Shown here: positions 54,090 to 64,000 of the stretch, in pieces
How the letters are laid out: each line of letters begins with the position of its first letter
How positions within the stretch are numbered: the stretch's first letter is position 1
Assembly (NCBI GenBank): GCA_018003015.1
Contig: JAGNEZ010000035.1
Span: forward strand, 1 to 64,000
DNA from: Phycisphaerae bacterium
Lineage (GTDB): Bacteria; Planctomycetota; Phycisphaerae; UBA1845; PWPN01
DNA: 64,000 bases
Direction of reading: 5' to 3'
Made by a program: the position numbers and the translations under genes
Notes under the pieces: generated by a model
Database searches by the model: none
What the model saw: only the letters and a program-made list of their open reading frames with translations
What the model was told of the DNA's origin: nothing

Positions 54090-55364
54090 ATGGCTGTGTC
54101 CTCCCCCTCCACGACACCGTGGCCTCAAGTGCTCTCCATGCGTCAACGGACCGAGGCGTTCAACGGCTGTCTGCGGGAACGGCTCGACTCGCTCGTGCCT
54201 GTGGCCATGCGCGAGGCCGGCATCGACATGTGGCTCATCCTCTGCCAGGAGGATAACCCCGACCCCCTCCTGGCAACCATGATGCCGATGGACACGTGGT
54301 GGCCGATTCTCCAGATCCTGATCTTCCACGATCGCGGGCCAGACGCCGGCGTCGAACGAATCAACCTCTCCATGGTCGACACCAAGGACCTCTACCTCCG
54401 CCCGTGGACCGGACGGGGCGAGACGGAACAGTGGCAGCTGTTGAAGACAATCGTGTCCGAGCGAGCCCCCCGGTGGATCGGCGTCAATATCGGGCGAGTC
54501 CAGTGGGCGGCCGGCGGCCTGACCCACAATCTATATGGCCAGTTGGCCCATGCCTTGCCTGATGGATACGCGGGAAGGTTGACGTCCGCCGAGGTTGCCT
54601 GCACGCGGTGGCTGGCCACCCTGACGCCGCAGGAAATGCCCTTGTTCCGGCATGTCGTGCAGGTCGGGCGACAGATCATCGCCCGCTGTTACTGCCGCGA
54701 GGCGATCACGCCCGGCGTGACCATGCCCGAGGATCTTCGGTGGTACTACTGGCAGTGCTGCGCCGATCTGGGCCTGCAGACTTCATTCCTGCCGTATTTC
54801 ACGCTGCGGCAATCACCCGACAACGTCAAGGCTTTCGGTGCCGATGGGGTGATTCGTCAAGGCGACTGTGTCGTCTGCGACGTGGGTATTCGCTACCTGG
54901 GGATGTGCAGCGATCATCAGCAGTGGGCTTATGTTCTACGGGAAGGTGAACGGGCCGCTCCGGACGGCTTGCGCCGCCTGATGGCGGAATGCAATCGGCT
55001 TCAGGATGTCTTCATGAGCGAATTCCGCCCCGGACTGAGCGGCAATGAACTGCTGAAACGCATCCTGGATCGGGCGCGTGCCGAGGGCGTGCCCAACCCC
55101 AGGGTCTACTCGCATTCGCTGGGACATCTGCTCCACGAACCGGGTCCGCTGATCGGGCTTCCGTGGGAACAGGAGCGGTGCCCCGGGCGGGGGGATGTGA
55201 AACTGGAATACGACACCTGCTTCACCATGGAGCTGTCCATCGAGGCTCCGCTGCCCGACTGGAAGATCGAGGCCTTCCGCTTCAATATGGAAGAGGACGT
55301 CGCCTTCACCCGGGAGGGCTGCAGGGTCGTCGACGCTCGCCAGACCGAGTTCTACCTCGTCTGA
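54090..55364 (+). CDS. M24-family (Xaa-Pro type) metallopeptidase
   Basis: 424 residues. An N-terminal domain (about 1-180) is followed by a pita-bread fold. Metal ligands are visible in order: CDVGIRYLGMCSDHQQ (two aspartates), YSHSLGH (histidine), TMELSIEAP (glutamate) and RFNMEEDVAFT (glutamate). Five ligands are thus intact, so it should be an active two-metal peptidase or a related enzyme of the creatinase group. There is no signal peptide. It starts 21 bases after the metzincin gene and probably belongs to the same transcript. Confidence 0.87.
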   Translation: MAVSSPSTTPWPQVLSMRQRTEAFNGCLRERLDSLVPVAMREAGIDMWLILCQEDNPDPLLATMMPMDTWWPILQILIFHDRGPDAGVERINLSMVDTKDLYLRPWTGRGETEQWQLLKTIVSERAPRWIGVNIGRVQWAAGGLTHNLYGQLAHALPDGYAGRLTSAEVACTRWLATLTPQEMPLFRHVVQVGRQIIARCYCREAITPGVTMPEDLRWYYWQCCADLGLQTSFLPYFTLRQSPDNVKAFGADGVIRQGDCVVCDVGIRYLGMCSDHQQWAYVLREGERAAPDGLRRLMAECNRLQDVFMSEFRPGLSGNELLKRILDRARAEGVPNPRVYSHSLGHLLHEPGPLIGLPWEQERCPGRGDVKLEYDTCFTMELSIEAPLPDWKIEAFRFNMEEDVAFTREGCRVVDARQTEFYLV

Positions 55365-55410
55365 TTGCGTCCCTGCATCGGGCCCCCTGCTGCAGGCCGG
55401 CCGCTGAGGT

Positions 55411-56727
55411 TCACTCCATCATCTTGGTCACGCCCGGGAGGGGTAGCGGATACTCGCCTGTCTTCCGGTCCGGCTTGGTCGGCGGCTCCATGTCGAGCGC
55501 GGTCTTCTCCGGCAGCGGTCCATGGCTGAACTGCGATTTCCACGCTCCGTTCATGGTGTGCGATTTGCCATCGTAGCAGACCAGCTGGCCCAGGACCGTC
55601 GCCATGGTGCTGCCGACCATGTGATAGCCGCTGTTGACGGGCTTACGGTTGCGGATGGCCTCGATGAGCGCCTTCTGTTCGACCAGGCATGGATCCGGCA
55701 CCTGCCCCTCGTACTTCCATTTCTTCTCCCCCTCGATGCGACAATCGCCCAGGTAGCAGGTGCCCTTGGTACCCATGATGATGTCGCTGAAGTTCCCGTA
55801 GGCTCCAGTCTGCGTTCGGCACAACGCGTAGACTCGAGGGCCCGACTCGTACTCGTAGACCACCGTGTGGTGATCGAACATGTCACCGTATTGCTCGCCG
55901 AAGGACGCCGAGCGTCCGGCCAGTCCAAAGGCCCAGGTGGGCATCTCCTCCTTCAGCGCCCAGGATGCCCGGTCGAAATTGTGGACCAGCGACTGGGGCA
56001 CGTCGTCGCCCGAAAGCCAGCAGAAGTGGTACCAGTTGCGAAAGTGGTACTCCATCTCCGTCCATTGGGGATTCCGGGGCACCACCACGTAGGGGGCTCG
56101 CAAGAACATGCACTGGATGGCGACAATGTCGCCGATGACCCCATCGTGAATCCGTTTCATGCACTCCCGATAGCCGGCGTGCCAGCGACTCTGCAACCCC
56201 GACAGGAGGCTCAGCCCTTTCTCCTTCGCCAGCTCGCCGGCGGCTTTCATCCGCTTGACGCCAACCGGATCGATCCCGTGGGGCTTCTCCACGAAAACGT
56301 GCTTGCCGGCCTGCAAAGCGACTTCGCTGTACATCGGGTGGAACTTGCTTGCACAGGCGATCAGCACGAGATCAGCCGACTCAATGACCTTCCTGTAACC
56401 GTCTAGCCCGGCAAAGCAGTGGTCGTCGTCAACCTGAACCTGCTCGGGGTACTTCTCCTTCAGGTGCTTGCGGCTGTTCAGGACCTTGTCGTGGAAGACA
56501 TCGCACATCGCGACCAGCTTCACGTACCGCCCGGCAGCCATGCTCTGGGCCGCGGCATCGGTGCACCGGCCGCCGCTGCCGATCATGCCGATGCGAATCG
56601 TCTCATCACCCGCGGCGTGGACATGGCCAGCCATGCTCAGCGTGGCGGCGCCGGCCGCGGATATCCTCAGAAAATCACGGCGGCTCCTGGAACGTGAACG
56701 GCTCTCGGGTCTGCTGGGCGACATCAT
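55411..56727 (-). CDS. Tat-exported Gfo/Idh/MocA oxidoreductase
   Basis: 438 residues. The ATG at 56727 (or the next one, 56724) follows AAGGAAGGAG. The signal has the twin-arginine motif SRRDFLRIS, then AAGAATLSMAG. The NAD-binding part contains IRIGMIGSGGRC and the catalytic VEKPHGIDPVG (EKP). The C-terminal beta domain ends near residue 438. Such proteins are very numerous in planctomycetes and act on sugars or sugar derivatives in the periplasm. The cofactor is probably bound before export. No paralogue cluster is present here. Confidence 0.9.
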   Translation of the reverse strand: MMSPSRPESRSRSRSRRDFLRISAAGAATLSMAGHVHAAGDETIRIGMIGSGGRCTDAAAQSMAAGRYVKLVAMCDVFHDKVLNSRKHLKEKYPEQVQVDDDHCFAGLDGYRKVIESADLVLIACASKFHPMYSEVALQAGKHVFVEKPHGIDPVGVKRMKAAGELAKEKGLSLLSGLQSRWHAGYRECMKRIHDGVIGDIVAIQCMFLRAPYVVVPRNPQWTEMEYHFRNWYHFCWLSGDDVPQSLVHNFDRASWALKEEMPTWAFGLAGRSASFGEQYGDMFDHHTVVYEYESGPRVYALCRTQTGAYGNFSDIIMGTKGTCYLGDCRIEGEKKWKYEGQVPDPCLVEQKALIEAIRNRKPVNSGYHMVGSTMATVLGQLVCYDGKSHTMNGAWKSQFSHGPLPEKTALDMEPPTKPDRKTGEYPLPLPGVTKMME

Positions 56728-56827
56728 GCACACTCCTTCCTTGCCAAACGCCATCAGCGGGGCTTCACCGAGAGTATACCGGCCAAGCCCGGCTGTGGCG
56801 ATAGCCTCATCCTCGCAGGGCGGGTCT

Positions 56828-60685
<3,858 letters not shown>

Positions 60686-60974
60686 CGACGATATACTCGC
60701 TCGGTTGGCCAGACGACATCCTCGTCGCCAGCACGAGACTCCGGGCCGGTACGATCGCGCTACGCTGCCTCGGTGTCCCTGCATGAAGGCAGCGTATCAG
60801 GCATCGGTTTGTTTGAGCGTGTGCGTGAGAAACCGTCGCAGAAGAGTCTGCCCGGTACCGATAAGATCGCCGCTGCGAGATCATGGTCGTCGTCGCGGGC
60901 ATCAGATGTCCGCCGCGATGAGACCGGCCGCCGCAGGTCCTGGACCGGATATATGGTCCCGGGGGGGCGGCCTG
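60686..60974. other. Spacer between the hybrid kinase and sugar-transporter genes
   Basis: 289 bases with no supported gene. It should contain the promoter of the kinase gene. No terminator for the transporter is evident. Confidence 0.4.
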
Positions 60975-62357
60975 TTACGACGCGACAACCGGAAAACCGC
61001 CGGGGCCCCGCGACGCAGACTTGGCCAACAAACTCGGATACACGAAGCCGTAGATGATCGTGGCGATGAAGCCGATCAGCGGCAGGATGAAACAGATCGC
61101 CATGCTGTTAAAGGTGTCAGCCAGCCAGCCCATGAATGGCGGCGCGATGGCTCCGCCTACGATGGACATGATCTGGAACGACGCGGCGAGCTTCGTCTTC
61201 TCCCCCAGGTTCCGCAAACTCATGGCGAAAATGAACGGGAACATGATCGACATGAACAGCCAGCAGAAAGGGAGTATCCGCCAGGACAGATGCTTGATGT
61301 CCATCATGACGATCAGGATGATGATCGTGTTGGCGATTCCGTAAAGAGCAAGCATGACGTTGGGCTTGATGAGCCTGGCGATGGCCGCACCCGAGAATCG
61401 TCCGACCGCATAGAGAACCATCGCGATCGTGACTACATACGCGGCCGTGGCCTCCGGCGTGGCGGCGTGGGTGAGCTCCCCATACCAGCTGAAGAGCGGA
61501 TCACGCACCGTGGCCCCCGAGTTGTTCTTGCTGATCGCATTCTCGAGAATGTAGTTGACGGCGAAGGCGTTCACGCCCACCTGGGCCGCGATGTAGAGGA
61601 ACTGCGTCACGATGCCGAAAGTGAAGTGCGGTTGACGGTAGAGCGGGGCCTTGTGGGTAGAAGCATCGTCCGCCCCGAACTCTCCGCCCTCCTGTTCATT
61701 GATGGCCGGCAGCTTGATCAACGAGAAGACCGCGAACACCGCCAGCACGACACCGCCGAGGACCACGTAAGGGGCAACCAGCGAATTGAAGTTGGCTGGC
61801 GCTCCTGCAACCTGCCCCTGGCCGAAAATGAGCGCTCCACCCACCGTGGGGGCAATGATATAGGCCACCGAATTGAAGGCCTGAGCGACGGACAGGCGAC
61901 CCGCGGCGCCATCCTTGGGACCTAACACGGTGACGTATGGATTGGCCGCCGTTTCAATGCACGCCAGACCGCTGGAAAGAACAAATAGGGCCAGGAGAAA
62001 GGCCCAGAACGCCTTGAAAACCAGACCGGCCGGAACGAACAGGAACGCTCCGATCGCGACGATCACCAGTCCGAACAGAATCCCGCGCTGATAGCCGATC
62101 CGACGAATGAGCAGGGCGGCCGGCAACGCAATGAGGAAATACGCCCCGAACACCGACGTCTGAATGAAGCCCGACTGCGTCTTGCTGACGTGCAGGATGT
62201 TCTGGAAGTGCTTGTTGAGCACGTCCAGCATGGCATGGCAGAAACCCCAGATGAAGAACAGGCTCGCCACCATGATGAACGGCAGCAGCAGCTTCGAGGA
62301 AGGGCCATTCCCCCGACCCGTGTACGGTACCGAAGCAGGGCTTTGTGTTGAATCCAT
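60975..62357 (-). CDS. Major facilitator sugar transporter (FucP/GluP-like)
   Basis: 460 residues with about 12 membrane helices. The pattern FFIWGFCHAMLDVLNKHFQ near residue 35 and AYFLIALPAALLIRRIGYQ are characteristic of the fucose/glucose-galactose proton symporters. An acidic and aromatic helix set (ETAANPYVTVLGP) fits FucP. It imports a free hexose or deoxyhexose into the cytosol, which agrees with a fucosidase at the other end of the window. It is on the same strand as pyrK, 32 bases away, but a functional link is not obvious. Confidence 0.88.
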   Translation of the reverse strand: MDSTQSPASVPYTGRGNGPSSKLLLPFIMVASLFFIWGFCHAMLDVLNKHFQNILHVSKTQSGFIQTSVFGAYFLIALPAALLIRRIGYQRGILFGLVIVAIGAFLFVPAGLVFKAFWAFLLALFVLSSGLACIETAANPYVTVLGPKDGAAGRLSVAQAFNSVAYIIAPTVGGALIFGQGQVAGAPANFNSLVAPYVVLGGVVLAVFAVFSLIKLPAINEQEGGEFGADDASTHKAPLYRQPHFTFGIVTQFLYIAAQVGVNAFAVNYILENAISKNNSGATVRDPLFSWYGELTHAATPEATAAYVVTIAMVLYAVGRFSGAAIARLIKPNVMLALYGIANTIIILIVMMDIKHLSWRILPFCWLFMSIMFPFIFAMSLRNLGEKTKLAASFQIMSIVGGAIAPPFMGWLADTFNSMAICFILPLIGFIATIIYGFVYPSLLAKSASRGPGGFPVVAS

Positions 62358-62389
62358 TGTGGGAGTCTATTCAAAGGAGCATCCGGCGG

Positions 62390-63304
62390 TCAAGCCGATG
62401 CCCAGACGACCTGCCGGCTGTCGAAAACCGGGCCGTCGGTGCAGCACAACCGGTACGTCCAGCCTTCGGGGTCATCCGCATCGTGCGTGCGGATGACGCA
62501 CGACTGGCAGGTGCCCATGCCGCAGGCCATGAGCCGCTCAAGGCAGACCTGGCAGGGAATGCCCCGTGACTCGCAGGCCCGTGCAACTGCTCGAATCATG
62601 GGCTCCGGGCCACAGGTGTAGGCCGCTGCCCGGCTGGCCGCTCCAGTGTGAAGATCGAGGTATCGCTCCAACGCCTCGGGGATCCGGCCCCTGAGGCCAA
62701 GCGTCCCGTCATCCGTCGTCAGGCAGGTGGGAATCCCGTGCCGGGCAAACTCCTCGATGCTGAGGCTCGGCTCACCATCGGCAGCGACCACGCCTGGGCG
62801 GATGGCCAGCGGTAGCAGGCCCGCCGATCGGGCTCCGCAGAACGCGATCGCCTGCCCCCCGGTTCGGGCGACCGCCTCAGCCAGCCAGACAATCGGAGGT
62901 AACCCCACCCCGCCACCAACCAGCAGGGCGAGAGGACGATCCGAGTCCAGCGCGAACGGGCGGCCTTGTGGACCAAGCACGCTCACGCCATGACCCTCCG
63001 AGAGGCCCGATAGCCATCGTGTTCCAGCACCCACCACCCGGTAAACGATCTCCAACTCGGTCTGCCGGCCGTTCCTTCTCATCCCCCCAATACTGAACGG
63101 GCGGCGAAGCAACGGACCACCCGAATAGCACGCCACGTCCGGTGCCGCGCACAGAATCTGTACGAACTGGCCCGGTTCGGCCAGAGGGAAGCCGTCAACT
63201 CCCAGCCTCAAACGGAAGTGCTCCCGGCAAATCGGGCAACTCGACAAAACCCGTGCCTCGAATACCCCCTTGCGGGCTTGCTCGTCGGCGGCTGGAGTAG
63301 CCAT
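62390..63304 (-). CDS. pyrK: Dihydroorotate dehydrogenase electron-transfer subunit
   Basis: 304 residues. It has an N-terminal FAD-binding barrel (about 15-110, RRPFSIGGM), an NAD-binding part (ALLVGGGVGLPP) and a C-terminal 2Fe-2S site made by CLERLMACGMGTCQSCVIR and a later cysteine pair YRLCCTDGPVF. In type 1B enzymes, PyrK passes electrons from PyrD to NAD. It is longer than average by about 40 residues. No pyrD gene is in the window, so its partner lies beyond the edge or elsewhere. The first gene upstream is a phosphoesterase seven bases away. Confidence 0.92.
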   Translation of the reverse strand: MATPAADEQARKGVFEARVLSSCPICREHFRLRLGVDGFPLAEPGQFVQILCAAPDVACYSGGPLLRRPFSIGGMRRNGRQTELEIVYRVVGAGTRWLSGLSEGHGVSVLGPQGRPFALDSDRPLALLVGGGVGLPPIVWLAEAVARTGGQAIAFCGARSAGLLPLAIRPGVVAADGEPSLSIEEFARHGIPTCLTTDDGTLGLRGRIPEALERYLDLHTGAASRAAAYTCGPEPMIRAVARACESRGIPCQVCLERLMACGMGTCQSCVIRTHDADDPEGWTYRLCCTDGPVFDSRQVVWASA

Positions 63305-63311
63305 GGATGCC

Positions 63312-64000
63312 TCACATCACGGCCACAAACGGCCGAATTCGCTCAATAAGTTGTCCAATCGTGTACTTCTTCCGGCAGTCCACCGGCAGAAACACGCCGT
63401 GGTTGTGGTCGCTGGCCAAAATGATCAGGCGGTCGAACAGTACGGCAAAACCGGATTCCTGGGGCTGGTGCCCGACGATGAATATGTCGGCCTCATAGGC
63501 CTTGGACAGGCGATCGAGCAGGGCGGGCGTGTGCCGACGACCCCAGACTAGCTGGTAGACCGACCCGCCTTCGGATAGATCCTGCTCGGCAAGCGGCTTG
63601 CGCACGCAATTGCATTCGAACTCATCGACGGCATTGGCGTCCGGGAGCGAGTGCGCGAAAAACAGGCGGTTCGGCGTCCTGGCCGCCAGCGGGAACGAGG
63701 CGATGAACTGGTCGATGGCTCGCATGGCCTCGTCGATGTCGCTGCTGCCCAGCACCTCGGCTACACCACGCTCAAAGTCGTAGGTGACGCTTCGGCCACC
63801 CTTGGTGATCTGGTGCCGCTGAAACTGGGCCAGTTCGTGGTTGCTCTGCAGGAAATGAACCTGATCGGGGAAAAACGTCTTCCACTTCGCCGCGTCGAGC
63901 AACAGCTCGACCGACCGATCGGCCGCACCAAAAGACTCCGGCTCCGCGTGGATCATCTCGTGAAGCAGAACATGCCGCACCGGCGTTGTCTCCAGCTGAC
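63312..64000 (-). CDS. PP2A-like metallophosphoesterase, C-terminal part, cut by window edge
   Basis: The frame is open to the window end (it continues upstream of the GTG at 63980 with QLETTPVRHV), so the N-terminus with the first metal motifs is missing. The part seen contains VHFLQSNHELAQ, the (G)NHE metal motif with Ser in place of Gly, and later VWGRRHTP and DIFIVGHQPQESGFAV, which fit the calcineurin-like His ligands. It resembles planctomycete Ser/Thr phosphatase-like proteins. It precedes pyrK by seven bases on the same strand. Confidence 0.75.
   Translation of the reverse strand, partial: QLETTPVRHVLLHEMIHAEPESFGAADRSVELLLDAAKWKTFFPDQVHFLQSNHELAQFQRHQITKGGRSVTYDFERGVAEVLGSSDIDEAMRAIDQFIASFPLAARTPNRLFFAHSLPDANAVDEFECNCVRKPLAEQDLSEGGSVYQLVWGRRHTPALLDRLSKAYEADIFIVGHQPQESGFAVLFDRLIILASDHNHGVFLPVDCRKKYTIGQLIERIRPFVAVM

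Overview
The window is GC-rich bacterial chromosome, most likely from a planctomycete of the Phycisphaerae type. This is an inference from gene content: an isolated 5S rRNA gene, a very large signal peptidase I, a Ser/Thr kinase fused to a SUMF1/FGE domain, FG-GAP and metzincin lipoproteins, Tat-exported Gfo/Idh oxidoreductases, stand-alone ECF sigma factors, and both a DUF58 and a transglutaminase protein. No tRNA, 16S or 23S rRNA, insertion sequence, prophage or CRISPR array was seen. Genes lie on both strands in short operons, many with 4-base ATGA or GTGA stop/start overlaps.

Layout. 0-4.4 kb (minus strand): the start of an alpha-L-fucosidase, a DUF3795 protein, a corrinoid (MetH-type) activation protein, a PepD dipeptidase and a YpfJ-like zinc protease. 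4.8-10.3 kb (plus): two secreted FG-GAP lipoproteins, one with a metzincin protease domain, a tiny Tyr/Gly-rich lipoprotein behind a good sigma-54 promoter match, and a xylose-isomerase-like TIM barrel. 10.5-13.2 kb (minus): a zinc alcohol dehydrogenase and a DUF5009 membrane protein. 13.4-15.2 kb: a small lipoprotein, then a gene-poor stretch with two tandem copies of a 27-codon gene. 15.4-19 kb (minus): an orphan adenine methyltransferase, a sigma-54-type regulator with damaged motifs, and a URO-D-family protein. 19.2-23.7 kb: an ECF sigma/anti-sigma pair, a beta-propeller lipoprotein, a small lipoprotein and a TPR/outer-membrane barrel protein. 23.9-31.5 kb: ClpB, LptB, a DnaA-box-containing spacer, LepB, 5S rRNA, ComF and an RlmI-like methyltransferase. 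32.3-40.7 kb (plus): DUF58 and transglutaminase genes, then ROK kinase, IorA, IorB and PaaK in one run. 40.7-48 kb: a heme-type hybrid histidine kinase, a PHP phosphoesterase, a second orphan methyltransferase, alanine racemase and a DEAD-box-type helicase. 48.2-55.4 kb (plus): zinc-ribbon and membrane proteins, then kinase-SUMF1, lipoprotein, metzincin and an M24 peptidase. 55.4-64 kb (minus): a Tat-exported oxidoreductase, a large hybrid histidine kinase, a FucP-like transporter, PyrK and a truncated phosphoesterase.

The most notable signal is at 14.55-15.16 kb. Two adjacent units each carry a strong ribosome binding site, a 27-codon gene for an uncharged, four-tryptophan membrane peptide, a conserved hairpin and a second terminator-like hairpin. 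The peptides differ only by synonymous or conservative substitutions. Both hairpins keep their pairing through compensatory changes, so selection appears to act on both peptide and RNA. I know of no described family that matches; roles such as a type I toxin-like peptide, a small membrane-protein partner or a dual-function small RNA are only hypotheses.

Genes appear to cooperate in several places. glk-iorA-iorB-paaK probably links sugar phosphorylation to aryl-pyruvate/aryl-CoA/aryl-acid interconversion. The fucosidase, the FucP-like transporter, the xylose-isomerase-like protein and the ROK kinase fit a sugar-degrading heterotroph. The CxxCH sensor kinase, corrinoid activator and IorAB suggest redox-aware or low-oxygen metabolism.
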